Below, in pieces: positions 1 through 6,394 of a stretch of 35,852 bases of DNA. The notes below the pieces were generated by a model. That model had not been told where the DNA came from, did no database searches, and saw only the letters and a program-made list of their open reading frames with translations. Both the position numbers and the translations under genes were made by a program. The DNA is from CAYNFT01 sp964396535 (GTDB taxonomy: Bacteria; Chloroflexota; Dehalococcoidia; Dehalococcoidales; UBA2162), in NCBI GenBank assembly GCA_964396535.1, contig CAYNFT010000011.1, positions 1 to 35,852 on the forward strand, written 5' to 3'. How positions within the stretch are numbered: the first letter of the stretch is position 1; every line of letters starts with the position of its first letter.

Positions 1-66
1 CCAGCGGTAGGGAAAGACCCCCGGTGAATCTATACCTCAGCGAGATGTAGAATAGTCAATGACCTC

Positions 67-104
67 AAAAAAGCCGGACGGGTAAATAACTTTAACTTGG
101 CTTT
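67..104 (-). terminator. Weak possible terminator downstream of tRNA-Gln
   Basis: On the - strand, AAAGCC and GGCTTT can pair around a long loop and are followed by a run of six T (plus-strand A at 67-72). The stem is short, so this is only a candidate end for the tRNA-Gln transcript. The rest of 1-238 holds no gene I can support. Confidence 0.25.
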
Positions 105-238
105 ATTTAGCTTGGCTTCTAATGCCTCCCCGAATTAGTGGAACTAGAACTACTATTAAGGCTATCGCATTCACTGCCAGAAGAATAACGCCGGGTAAGC
201 TACTTCTTCTGAAAGAAGAGTTCGGAATGCTTCCAAAG

Positions 239-312
239 TGGCTGCCGAGCCTGGATTCGAACCAGGGCTAGAGGATCCAAAGTCCCCCGTGCTACCGCTA
301 CACAACTCGGCA
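239..312 (-). tRNA. tRNA-Gln (anticodon TTG)
   Basis: The - strand folds as a cloverleaf. The acceptor TGCCGAG pairs with CTCGGCA, the anticodon loop contains TTG, and the T arm GGTTCGAATCC is canonical. The discriminator is G and CCA is encoded at 241-239. The weak U-A first acceptor pair is typical of tRNA-Gln. It has its own consensus promoter immediately upstream. Confidence 0.95.
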
Positions 313-323
313 TTCTCGCTAGA

Positions 324-352
324 ATTATAACCATTAGTTCTATATGTGTCAA
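324..352 (-). promoter_or_regulatory. Consensus sigma-70 promoter of tRNA-Gln
   Basis: On the - strand, TTGACA (352-347), a 17-bp spacer and TATAAT (329-324) form a perfect -35/-10 pair. The mature tRNA 5' end lies 11 nt downstream, so the primary transcript would start only a few bases before the tRNA. Confidence 0.9.
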
Positions 353-504
353 AAGCAACTCGCCTACCACTCTGGCACCGACTGTAACAACCTGAACTGG
401 AATCTTCAATCAAACTACAGCCTGAACTGCTGAGCCAAAAGATACCTAACAATGAACCCTTCTAGCTCTTATATTTATCCGTAAGACGCTTCCAAAGTAT
501 TGAT

Positions 505-534
505 TTGAAGTCTTATAGTACCATAAGATAAAAT
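505..534 (+). promoter_or_regulatory. Possible promoter of the HesB-like gene
   Basis: TTGAAG (505-510), an 18-bp spacer and TAAAAT (529-534) lie about 50 nt before the start codon at 582. The match is moderate, and an alternative -35 (TTGATT at 500) overlaps it. Confidence 0.3.
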
Positions 535-581
535 GAATAGCCTAAAGCTGGAGAAAAACTAAGCAAATAGAGGCGTAAAAA

Positions 582-854
582 ATGATAAATGTCACTGAGG
601 GTGCTAGACAGGAACTAAAAAGAATACTGTTTGACAACGTAGATATGCCACAGGCACGCTTACGACTATTACCTAGAGACCAGGGAGAGTTAGGTTTGGG
701 CATAGATATAGAGATGCCAGGGGATGAACTAGTGGAATATGATGGCTCAGCAGTGCTGGTCGTAGAACAAGGACTTGCCAGCAAGCTTAAAGGGATAACA
801 CTCGATGTTGACGATACCCCACATGGCCCCGAGTTAATTATATCTTATACCTAA
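582..854 (+). CDS. HesB/IscA-like protein lacking all cysteines
   Basis: A 90-residue protein with the length and layout of the A-type iron-sulphur carrier fold: an N-terminal INVTEGARQELKRIL helix, a central strand region (LRLLPRDQGELGLGIDIE), an EYDG segment and a C-terminal strand with DVDDTPHGPEL. Known IscA/HesB proteins bind iron or clusters through three cysteines (one mid-protein, and a C-terminal CGC); here there is no cysteine at all. It therefore cannot act as a classical cluster carrier and may be structural or regulatory. The ATG at 582 follows AGAGG with suitable spacing. The gene stands alone, and the next terminator downstream is at 1004. Family assignment is from the residue pattern; function is unknown. 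Confidence 0.7.
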   Translation: MINVTEGARQELKRILFDNVDMPQARLRLLPRDQGELGLGIDIEMPGDELVEYDGSAVLVVEQGLASKLKGITLDVDDTPHGPELIISYT

Positions 855-943
855 GAAAAAGGTATGAAACACTAGAGTAAGTGTAAGGACAACTGCCTAC
901 CGACCCAGCGTATACGTATATCAGAATCAGATGTTGTATTTTT

Positions 944-969
944 TATTAATATATGATAGTATATTAATA
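944..969. repeat. Perfect AT-rich inverted repeat, 10-bp arms
   Basis: TATTAATATA (944-953) and its exact reverse complement TATATTAATA (960-969) are separated by six bases. The arrangement suits a dimeric repressor operator or a hairpin in a transcript. It lies 35 bp upstream of the terminator at 1004. Confidence 0.6.
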
Positions 970-1003
970 GGGTAGATACTGATATTAGTAGAATTGATTC
1001 AGG

Positions 1004-1032
1004 AAGCACCCTTGAAGAAAGGGTGCTTTTTT
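1004..1032 (+). terminator. Rho-independent terminator
   Basis: AAGCACCCTT (1004-1013) pairs perfectly with AAGGGTGCTT (1019-1028) around a 5-nt loop and runs into six T (1027-1032). It is the first terminator after the HesB-like gene, 150 bp past its stop. Confidence 0.9.
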
Positions 1033-1185
1033 ATGGCGTGTAACTTATCAGAGTAGTGGTGTGGCGTTTTAGGGCTTTATACTATTTTCAAACCCACCCT
1101 GATTAATTGTCCGGTCAATGCGGCTATATAGCCGTCCGCAATGTTACTTAAGTTACATTCAGGGGCTAAACCTATGCCTTAAACT

Positions 1186-1242
1186 ATGATTAGAAGGATT
1201 ACTATGTATAGTAATATGCAAATGACGGAAGGAGGTGAGTAA
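1186..1242 (+). CDS. Possible 18-codon leader peptide
   Basis: An ATG-started ORF of 18 codons (MIRRITMYSNMQMTEGGE) ends with its TAA at 1240-1242. The AAGGAGGTGA ribosome site of the next ORF is inside its last codons, and that ORF starts 2 bp after the stop. This is the geometry of a translationally coupled leader, but such a short ORF can arise by chance. Confidence 0.25.
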   Translation: MIRRITMYSNMQMTEGGE

Positions 1243-1244
1243 AC

Positions 1245-1367
1245 TTGGAAGAGTTAAAAAGAATAGTCATAGCAATTTATGACGTGTTCGGTGTACTTAT
1301 GGGTCACGACCTACACAGTCCACAGACAGAGACTTTTAAGAAATACCCTACTCTATATCAGCCCTAA
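1245..1367 (+). CDS. Small hypothetical protein, 40 residues
   Basis: A TTG-started ORF of 40 codons begins MEELKRIVIAIYDVFGVLMG and ends in TLYQP. The start was chosen because AAGGAGGTGA (1229-1238) is a near-perfect ribosome site, with 9 nt between its GGAGG core and TTG. The first half is a hydrophobic to amphipathic helix and the second half is polar, with HDLHSPQTE. A clear terminator follows at 1429, so the unit has start, stop and transcript end. I do not recognise the family. A small membrane-associated or regulatory peptide is possible, and no partner gene (such as an antitoxin) is evident next to it. Confidence 0.45.
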   Translation: MEELKRIVIAIYDVFGVLMGHDLHSPQTETFKKYPTLYQP

Positions 1368-1428
1368 TACTGTCTGTTGGTAGGTTATCTAAAGACTACT
1401 TAAACAACAAAACTGGTTGTAATTACTA

Positions 1429-1458
1429 AAGGGGAAGCGTATTCCCCTTAAGTATTTT
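1429..1458 (+). terminator. Rho-independent terminator, possibly bidirectional
   Basis: AAGGGGAA (1429-1436) pairs with TTCCCCTT (1442-1449) around GCGTA, followed by a T-rich stretch. It closes the small-ORF transcript and lies just past the 3' end of the oppositely oriented tRNA-Leu, so it may stop both. Confidence 0.7.
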
Positions 1459-1472
1459 TAATGGTTTTTTAG

Positions 1473-1561
1473 TGGTGCCGAAGGTCGGACTCGAACCGAC
1501 ATGGGGGTTGCCCCCCAACAGTTTTTGAGACTGCCGCGTCTACCTATTCCGCCACTTCGGC
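1473..1561 (-). tRNA. tRNA-Leu (anticodon CAA)
   Basis: A class II tRNA with a long variable arm. The acceptor GCCGAAG pairs with CTTCGGC, the anticodon stem CAGT/ACTG encloses CTCAAAA (anticodon CAA), the variable arm is built on TTGGGGG/CCCCCAT, and the T loop is GGTTCGAGTCC. The discriminator is A, with an encoded CCA. It lies downstream of the second tRNA-Leu on the same strand. Confidence 0.95.
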
Positions 1562-1645
1562 TCTTTTCAAACCCGAAAGCTAAACTTGCTCTCAACTCTC
1601 TAAGTTTTATGTCAAATAGCTTCCTATTGTAAATATACAGTTTTA

Positions 1646-1732
1646 TGGTGCCGAGGAGGAGATTTGAACTCCTACGAGCTTACGCTCACCACCCCCTCAA
1701 GATGGCGTGTCTACCGATTCCACCACCTCGGC
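1646..1732 (-). tRNA. tRNA-Leu (anticodon GAG)
   Basis: A class II tRNA. The acceptor GCCGAGG pairs with CCTCGGC, and the anticodon stem CCATC/GGTGG encloses TTGAGGG (anticodon GAG). A variable arm GTGAGCGTAAGCTC and T loop GTTCAAATC follow, with discriminator A and an encoded CCA. Its 5' side directly adjoins the degenerate tRNA-Trp-like repeat at 1736, with no clear promoter between. Confidence 0.95.
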
Positions 1733-1735
1733 TTA

Positions 1736-1866
1736 AACTGGCCAGGAGTAGAACAACTCTAACCCACAACCGGCAGTTTGGGAATTCGACGGCCCTGCTC
1801 CCCCCTAGTGCCACTAGACAGCATACCACCCGTTTTCGTATAGCGTCAAGCCAAGTTTCTTGCGTG
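1736..1866. repeat. Left copy of a tRNA-Trp-associated repeat (degenerate)
   Basis: This segment aligns without gaps to 35738-35798 over 61 bp (1743-1803; 47 identities by hand count). A second block, 1845-1866, matches 35808-35829 at 21 of 22 positions. In the right copy the first block is a tRNA-Trp 3' half; here that part has decayed. The two blocks are 41 bp apart here and 9 bp apart on the right. It adjoins a functional tRNA-Leu. It may be an old integration-site remnant or one member of a dispersed repeat family. Confidence 0.75.
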
Positions 1867-2032
1867 ACAACGCTACCTCGTAGCAATGGGTGATGATGAG
1901 TATGCTAGACAGTGCGCTCACAATTAACTGCTTATCCGCTTTACCAATACGTTTAATATTACCCCAGTAAATATGGTCAATGCCAGCGGTGATTAACAGT
2001 ATTGATATTAACACAGTCCCTGTTGCCAACAC
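1814..2032 (-). CDS. Small membrane protein, possibly a decayed gene
   Basis: A 72-residue ORF (GTG start) with two hydrophobic segments (residues 2-18 and about 38-47) and a basic C-terminal tail, SRKKLGLTLYENG. The frame stays open upstream to about 2092 and adds a further hydrophobic stretch, but there it meets an ATG immediately followed by TAA. A nonsense-damaged start is therefore possible. A similar tail, PRTKLGLTPYEG, is readable on the - strand at the right window end, which suggests the tail belongs to a real conserved protein and is copied with the flanking repeat. I do not recognise the family. Calling it a pseudogene is inference. Confidence 0.35.
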   Translation of the reverse strand: MLATGTVLISILLITAGIDHIYWGNIKRIGKADKQLIVSALSSILIITHCYEVALSRKKLGLTLYENGWYAV

Positions 2033-2305
2033 TTGTAAGCCAAAATAATAAGCCCGGATTACTACGAAAGCAGCAACAAAGCCCAGTGATTACATTTCTC
2101 GGTATTCCTTGAGCCAATGGCGACATCACATCCTTGTTCTTCCATTGTAGTCATCTATGTTAGAGAAGGCAAAATTCATCTTGCATTGCACTAAAAACTG
2201 CAAGCCGCTTACGGACAGACACGTTTTAGAGACTTGACTTTTTATTCAATAATTGACAATAGTATATATATATGGTTAATTTTAGCTAAAAGTCCTGAAA
2301 AAGAC
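2033..2305. other. Gene-free stretch before the XRE promoter
   Basis: No credible ORF or RNA is seen here. GACTTGACTTTT occurs at 2231-2242 and again at 2303-2314; the second copy supplies the -35 box of the promoter below. TTGACA occurs at 2253-2258 followed by an AT-rich run, so a second, weaker promoter is possible. Confidence 0.4.
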
Positions 2306-2334
2306 TTGACTTTTGGCTCAACATACTGTATACT
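2306..2334 (+). promoter_or_regulatory. Promoter of the XRE regulator gene
   Basis: TTGACT (2306-2311), a 17-bp spacer and TATACT (2329-2334). The -10 box lies inside the first of three 18-bp-spaced repeats, so a protein bound there would block polymerase. Confidence 0.8.
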
Positions 2335-2373
2335 CTGTCCAAATTGTGTACTCTGACAAAACTGTATACTCTG
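2325..2373 (+). repeat. Three operator-like direct repeats, 18-bp period
   Basis: ACTGTATACTCTG (2325-2337), ATTGTGTACTCTG (2343-2355) and ACTGTATACTCTG (2361-2373) recur exactly every 18 bp. They cover the -10 region and transcript start of the XRE gene. Copies 1 and 3 are identical; copy 2 differs at two positions. The likely ligand is the XRE protein itself (autorepression), although non-palindromic iterated sites are unusual for this family. Confidence 0.75.
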
Positions 2374-2412
2374 TTAAAATCTAAATTTTTTTACTAAGTC
2401 TATGGTGTAAGT

Positions 2413-2718
2413 ATGGATACCAAAGAATTTGGGACAAGGTTAAGAGAGCTACGAAAGCAGGCAGGTCTTAGCCAGAGAGAGCTAGCCAATAAAATCGGGG
2501 TTAGCTTTTCTTATCTTAGTAAGATTGAGAACGGAGTAATGCCTCCTCCGAGCGAGCGGGTAATACTGAGACTGGCTGAGGTCTTAAATGCCGATAAAGA
2601 TGGGCTAATGCTCTTAGCCGGAAGGATACCATCCGACATAGCTCAGATATTAAAGACTCAAAAAGCCTTGCAATTACTAAGGTCAGACCGCACTCAGAAA
2701 AATCAGGAAAGTGATTAA
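2413..2718 (+). CDS. XRE-family helix-turn-helix regulator
   Basis: A 101-residue DNA-binding protein. Residues 6-60 form a Cro/C1-type HTH (FGTRLRELRKQAGLSQREL, then ANKIGVSFSYLSKIENG) with the usual conserved glutamine and the SYLSKIE recognition helix. The C-terminal 40 residues are charged and lack a ligand domain. The ATG at 2413 has only a weak upstream GGTG. Promoter and iterated repeats immediately upstream indicate autoregulation. The next gene begins at or just after its stop, so it probably controls the surface protein in a two-gene operon. Confidence 0.9.
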   Translation: MDTKEFGTRLRELRKQAGLSQRELANKIGVSFSYLSKIENGVMPPPSERVILRLAEVLNADKDGLMLLAGRIPSDIAQILKTQKALQLLRSDRTQKNQESD

Positions 2719-2743
2719 AAATAACAAAAAGAGAGTCAGCACA

Positions 2744-4192
2744 ATGAAGAAGTTAATTAGTCATAAAAGTCTCTCTAGGATAGCAGTACCAATCATGCTG
2801 GTTTGTGCTGTTGCTGTCTCGTTGTGGTTTGTTTCACCTACCCCTGTTAGAGCTCTTGATATAACTGTAACCGATCCTCAAGGAAATACTACTCTTCCAT
2901 CCGGAACATTGGGAAGTGAATATACTTTCAAGGTTAAAATAGACGTTCAGAATATGGATATACTTCCGATACAAAGGGTAGATGTACAAATCTATAATGC
3001 TTCTGATTCGTCTAAAAAGGCTACACTTCAAAACCTTCCATTGCAGACTGTTTCTAAGCAGGCTCATACAATAGCGGAAGGCTCATCTAGTGGTTCAGCA
3101 TCAGTAGCGGCAAGTACTGCTAGCGGATGGGGATCTGCTAACTCCAGTGACAGGAAGGGTTTTGGATACGGGTATTCAACTGGATTTGGTTCTATAAACA
3201 TGACTTCTGGCTATGGTTATGGCTATGTCGACAATATTATTTATCAAGGAACAACGTCAATAACATATACAATTTATTGGACTCCACCAAGTAGCTCGAC
3301 CTGGGCAGGTACTTACAAAATTAAGCCTATTGTCTATGGCGATGATGCTGACTTGAATAAAGCCTTTACGGTTCCATCGGTTTCATCCTTTACCCTCTCT
3401 GCGGCAGGAGGAGGACCAGGGGGAGGATGGGCACCTGCACCTGCTGCTACAGAAGTAGAACCGGGAGTTTGGGATATATCCAGGGTCATCACTACTGAAG
3501 GCGTATTCACACGGGATGTTGCCATTGACTCTGCAGATGCTAAAGTCAAGCTAGACATCGACCAAGATACTGTCGGCAAGACCAAAGAAGGCGATGCTCT
3601 CTCCCAGATAAGCATACTTGAAATGGAAGACCCACCGGCTCCACCTGAAGGTTCTAATGCCATTGGTTTGACCTATGACCTAGATCCTGATGATGCCACC
3701 TTTGACCCGCCGATAACCATTACCTTTACCTATGACCCCGATGAGATACCGGGAGACTTTAACGAAGAAGACCTGGTCATCGCTATATGGGATAAGACCG
3801 TGTGGAACGAGGATACTGGTGAATGGGGTACGTGGGTTGACCTTGAGGGCTGCACTGTTGACCCGGTAACCCATACTATTACGGCACCAGTAAGCCACTT
3901 CACACCTTTTGCCATCATTGCTCGTGCTGCCCCACCACCTGAAGAGGAGGTGGTAGTACCTGAGGAAGAAGAGGTAGTGCCTGAAGAAGAAGAGGTAGTG
4001 CCTGAGGAAGAAGAGGTAGTACCTGAGGAAGAGGAAGAGGTAGTGCCTGAAGAAGAAGAGGTAGTGCCTGAGGAAGAAGAGGTAGTAACGCCCAAAGCGA
4101 TTCGCTGGTGGCTCATCGGCGTTATTATTGCCTCTGTGGCAGTGATTGGTGGGCTGTTAGCATACTTCCTGTGGTGGAGACGACGGATATAG
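2744..4192 (+). CDS. Exported, C-terminally anchored surface protein
   Basis: A 482-residue protein with basic residues then a hydrophobic signal segment (VPIMLVCAVAVSLWF), and probable cleavage after SPTPVRA. A predicted beta-rich domain (about residues 38-110) contains an inserted Gly/Ser/Tyr-rich stretch (GFGYGYSTGFG). A second domain (about 245-400) ends in VTHTITAPVSHFTPFAII. Then come PEEEEVV repeats, a transmembrane helix and a WWRRRI tail, giving a protein displayed outside and held at its C-terminus, with no LPXTG motif. ATG 2744 was chosen because it starts a normal signal peptide. A GTG at 2711, overlapping the regulator's stop by 8 bp, would add 11 residues. I do not recognise a family; an adhesin or S-layer-linked role is inference. 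Confidence 0.75.
   Translation: MKKLISHKSLSRIAVPIMLVCAVAVSLWFVSPTPVRALDITVTDPQGNTTLPSGTLGSEYTFKVKIDVQNMDILPIQRVDVQIYNASDSSKKATLQNLPLQTVSKQAHTIAEGSSSGSASVAASTASGWGSANSSDRKGFGYGYSTGFGSINMTSGYGYGYVDNIIYQGTTSITYTIYWTPPSSSTWAGTYKIKPIVYGDDADLNKAFTVPSVSSFTLSAAGGGPGGGWAPAPAATEVEPGVWDISRVITTEGVFTRDVAIDSADAKVKLDIDQDTVGKTKEGDALSQISILEMEDPPAPPEGSNAIGLTYDLDPDDATFDPPITITFTYDPDEIPGDFNEEDLVIAIWDKTVWNEDTGEWGTWVDLEGCTVDPVTHTITAPVSHFTPFAIIARAAPPPEEEVVVPEEEEVVPEEEEVVPEEEEVVPEEEEEVVPEEEEVVPEEEEVVTPKAIRWWLIGVIIASVAVIGGLLAYFLWWRRRI
3938..4087 (+). repeat. PEEEEVV coding tandem repeat (about 21-bp unit)
   Basis: About seven consecutive units of roughly 21 bp encode PEEEEVV, one unit carrying an extra Glu codon and the first reading PEEEVVV. 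The result is an acidic stalk just outside the membrane anchor. Near-identical units suggest length change by slippage. The tract produces a spurious antisense ORF rich in Ser-Gly-Thr. Confidence 0.9.
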
Positions 4193-4578
4193 CCTGACTA
4201 TTCAGTATATGAGCGACTAAAAACGAGAGAGGCGCCGCCGACGCAAGAACGGCGGCGCCTCTCCATATGCAAAGGTCAAAAGCGCAGTTGCCAAAGAAGA
4301 TTACATTCCATATAGCCTCTCGATTCAGAGACCATAGTAGACTACCCATCTAGTGGCACAAAGAAGGACTCACGGCAATTTGGTAACCGTAAATTTTAGT
4401 TCAACGATGCCTGTTCAGTTGCAGCTTGTTTTGACACAAAACAAGGTATGACACAAGGTTACTACTTATGTAAGATTGGGTAAGGGGCTACTCAAAAATC
4501 AAGGCTGTATCTGAACCTTTTACTGACTACATAGGCTTTTGGAATTGGTGCCAATTGTCAAAAAATATGACTTTGGTA
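4193..4578. other. Long intergenic region before the glycan operon
   Basis: No gene is supported here. The stretch contains the long GC-rich hairpin at 4227-4263 and an inverted repeat, CTTGTTTT (4425-4432) and AAAACAAG (4438-4445), with a 5-bp centre. TGACACAA occurs inside that repeat and again about 17 bp later. The second palindrome could be an operator for the operon promoter 140 bp downstream. Confidence 0.5.
4227..4263 (+). terminator. Perfect 14-bp GC-rich hairpin without T tract
   Basis: GAGAGGCGCCGCCG (4227-4240) pairs perfectly with CGGCGGCGCCTCTC (4250-4263) around a 9-nt loop, 35 bp past the surface-protein stop. The stem is very strong, but no run of T follows. It may stabilise a 3' end or terminate in a factor-assisted way rather than act as a classical intrinsic terminator. 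Confidence 0.5.
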
Positions 4579-4607
4579 TTGACAAATGGATTAAATGTGT
4601 GTAAAAT
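4579..4607 (+). promoter_or_regulatory. Promoter of the heptose/phosphonate glycan operon
   Basis: TTGACA (4579-4584), a 17-bp spacer and TAAAAT (4602-4607). A second -10-like TACAAT follows at 4611-4616, within the near-repeat GTGTAAAATGTGTACAAT. It leaves a leader of about 90 nt before hddC and is the only strong promoter I find before the 21-gene same-strand run. Confidence 0.8.
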
Positions 4608-4700
4608 GTGTACAATATACAGTGGGTGCCTTACGTAGCTCTTGTCTGAAGTTGATACTACCGATGACTGAGCAACGCTAGATAGAAGGTCAAGAATAGT

Positions 4701-5393
4701 ATGCAAACAGTGATATTGGCTGGGGGATTGGCTACGAGATTGGGGGATTTAACCAGAGATAAGCCTAAGTCAATGGTTGAGATTCAAGGGAAACCCTTCA
4801 TGCAATATCAGTTAGACCTGCTCAGAAAAGGCGGGATTGAGAATATTGCCCTATGCCTTGGCCATGCAGGAGAGCAAATTCACAGACGCTTCGGAAACGG
4901 GAGTAAATATGGAGTAAACATTAAATATAGCTTTGAAGACGGGCAGCTTGGCACCGCCGGTGCACTTAAAAATGCTAAAACCTTACTCGATGATACATTC
5001 TTTACAATGTACGGTGATTCATATTTATTCCTGGGCTTCAGCCAGGTCATGTCCTATTTTAAATCACAAAACAAGCTTGCTCTTATGACCGTATACAAGA
5101 ACAACGACCACTACGATAGGAGTAATACAGTAATCAAGGGCAACTTGGTAAAAGAATACAGCAAGACGGAAAAGACAGAGGATATGGTCTACATTGAATA
5201 TGGAGCAAATATCTTCAGAAAAGAGGTACTCACGCTGATTCCGGATAGTAAGTATTATTCTCTTGGCGAGCTATTCACTCGGTTGATAGAGCTGGGTGAA
5301 CTTCTTGCCTACGAGGTTACGGAAAGATTCTATGAAATTGGTTCACTTCAAGGTCTTAGAGATTTTGAAGAATATATAAAGGAGATGGAATGA
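4701..5393 (+). CDS. hddC: GDP-heptose pyrophosphorylase-like nucleotidyltransferase
   Basis: A 230-residue sugar-1-phosphate nucleotidyltransferase, probably D-glycero-alpha-D-manno-heptose 1-phosphate guanylyltransferase (cytoplasmic; heptose-1-P + GTP to GDP-heptose + PPi). The N-terminus shows the nucleotide-binding signature ILAGGLATRLGDLTRDKPK with the catalytic lysine (K23). FTMYGDSYLF (about 100-109) holds the metal-binding Asp, and length fits HddC. It has no hexapeptide C-terminal domain. Substrate is inferred from neighbours: the heptose kinase overlaps it by 4 bp (ATGA), followed by gmhA and gmhB. On sequence alone it could also be a mannose-1-phosphate guanylyltransferase relative. 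First gene of the operon. Confidence 0.82.
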   Translation: MQTVILAGGLATRLGDLTRDKPKSMVEIQGKPFMQYQLDLLRKGGIENIALCLGHAGEQIHRRFGNGSKYGVNIKYSFEDGQLGTAGALKNAKTLLDDTFFTMYGDSYLFLGFSQVMSYFKSQNKLALMTVYKNNDHYDRSNTVIKGNLVKEYSKTEKTEDMVYIEYGANIFRKEVLTLIPDSKYYSLGELFTRLIELGELLAYEVTERFYEIGSLQGLRDFEEYIKEME

Positions 5394-6382
5394 TACTCTC
5401 AAGAGCTCCGACCAGAATAAGTCTTGGCGGAGGAGCCACCGACCTTAAATCTTACTATTCCAAATATGGCGGTTTCCTGATTGCCGGGGCGATTAATAAG
5501 TATTGCACGATTATGGCTAATAGCAAATTCGATGATAGTATCCGTCTTAGTTATTCTGAGTTGGAGCTCCGAGACAGGGTAGCCGACATTGAGCACCGCA
5601 TTTTCCGGGCGGCGCTGGAGTATACCGGCATTGAAAAGGGAATAGAACTCCACTCTACGGCAGATGTGCCCGCCAGCTGTGGGCTAGGTACATCCTCTAC
5701 CTTTACCGTAGCTTTGCTCAACGCCCTACATGCTTACAGAAGGGATTTTGTGTCCCAGAAGCAACTGGCTGAGGAGGCATGTCATATCGAGATAGATGTC
5801 CTTGGTGAGCCTATAGGCAAGCAGGACCAATACATAGCCGCTTTTGGTGGGCTTACTTGTCTTACTTTTGAAAAAAATGGAGATGTTCTGGTGGAACCCC
5901 TCAAAATTCCTCGTGAGGCACTAGATCAACTCGAAAGTAATATCCTCCTATTTTATACCGGCAAGCAAAGGAGCGCTTCAGACATACTTTCCGAGCAGGA
6001 CGAAAAGTCAAAACAGGACGACCAAGAAATGATTCAGAACCTTCACCAGATTAAGGAGATAGGTTTAGAAACTAGAAGTTATTTAGAAAAGGGACAGGTA
6101 GATATGCTTGGAGAGCTATTCCACGTTCATTGGGAAACGAAAAGAAAGCGTTCTCAGAAAATGTCTGACTCCTTTACTGACGAATGCTATGAAATGGCGA
6201 GAAAGAACGGTGCTACCGGCGGGAAGATAATTGGTGCCGGTGGTGGCGGGTTCCTGATGTTTTACTGCGCCAACTTGAACCATAGTAAACCCAGACTAAT
6301 AGAGACTATGGATAAACTCGGGCTTAAGTGGGAGACCTTTCACTTTGACTTTGAGGGTGCCAAGATACTGGTCAACGCCTAA
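5390..6382 (+). CDS. hddA: D-glycero-alpha-D-manno-heptose-7-phosphate kinase (GHMP)
   Basis: A 330-residue GHMP-family kinase. APTRISLGGGATD (residues 6-18) is the N-terminal substrate motif. DVPASCGLGTSS (92-103) is the ATP-binding loop, and GATGGKIIGAGGGGF near residue 280 is the C-terminal GHMP motif. HddA makes heptose 1,7-bisphosphate from the 7-phosphate with the alpha configuration that leads to GDP-heptose (S-layer and O-antigen type) rather than ADP-heptose. The ATG overlaps the hddC stop as ATGA, showing coupling. The kinase and nucleotidyltransferase pairing supports the assignment for both. Fucokinase-like kinases share the fold, so the substrate rests on context. Confidence 0.85.
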   Translation: MILSRAPTRISLGGGATDLKSYYSKYGGFLIAGAINKYCTIMANSKFDDSIRLSYSELELRDRVADIEHRIFRAALEYTGIEKGIELHSTADVPASCGLGTSSTFTVALLNALHAYRRDFVSQKQLAEEACHIEIDVLGEPIGKQDQYIAAFGGLTCLTFEKNGDVLVEPLKIPREALDQLESNILLFYTGKQRSASDILSEQDEKSKQDDQEMIQNLHQIKEIGLETRSYLEKGQVDMLGELFHVHWETKRKRSQKMSDSFTDECYEMARKNGATGGKIIGAGGGGFLMFYCANLNHSKPRLIETMDKLGLKWETFHFDFEGAKILVNA

Positions 6383-6394
6383 ACAGGAGAGTAA

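Larger units (their letters stand above)
855..1185. other. Intergenic region with palindromes and a terminator
   Basis: I see no protein gene in this stretch. It holds TATACGTATA (911-920), an AT-rich inverted repeat (944-969) and a strong terminator (1004-1032). A short untranslated RNA ending at that terminator is possible but unproven. Confidence 0.5.

Noticed and set aside
1..238. Hydrophobic peptide frame near 110-200 on the - strand
   Set aside because: It has a transmembrane-like composition but no start codon with a ribosome site and lies in the 3' flank of tRNA-Gln.
171..452. 93-codon - strand ORF
   Set aside because: It runs straight through tRNA-Gln and its promoter and has no family features.
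1645..1893. 82-codon + strand ORF over the tRNA-Leu(GAG) gene
   Set aside because: It reads antisense through the tRNA and the degenerate repeat; arginine/leucine/proline-rich translation is the usual artefact of tRNA genes.
3938..4087. CRISPR-like short tandem repeats
   Set aside because: Units are contiguous, in frame and coding; there are no spacers and no cas genes in the window.
3730..4116. 128-codon - strand ORF rich in SSSGTT repeats
   Set aside because: It is the antisense of the PEEEEVV codon repeat in the surface-protein gene.
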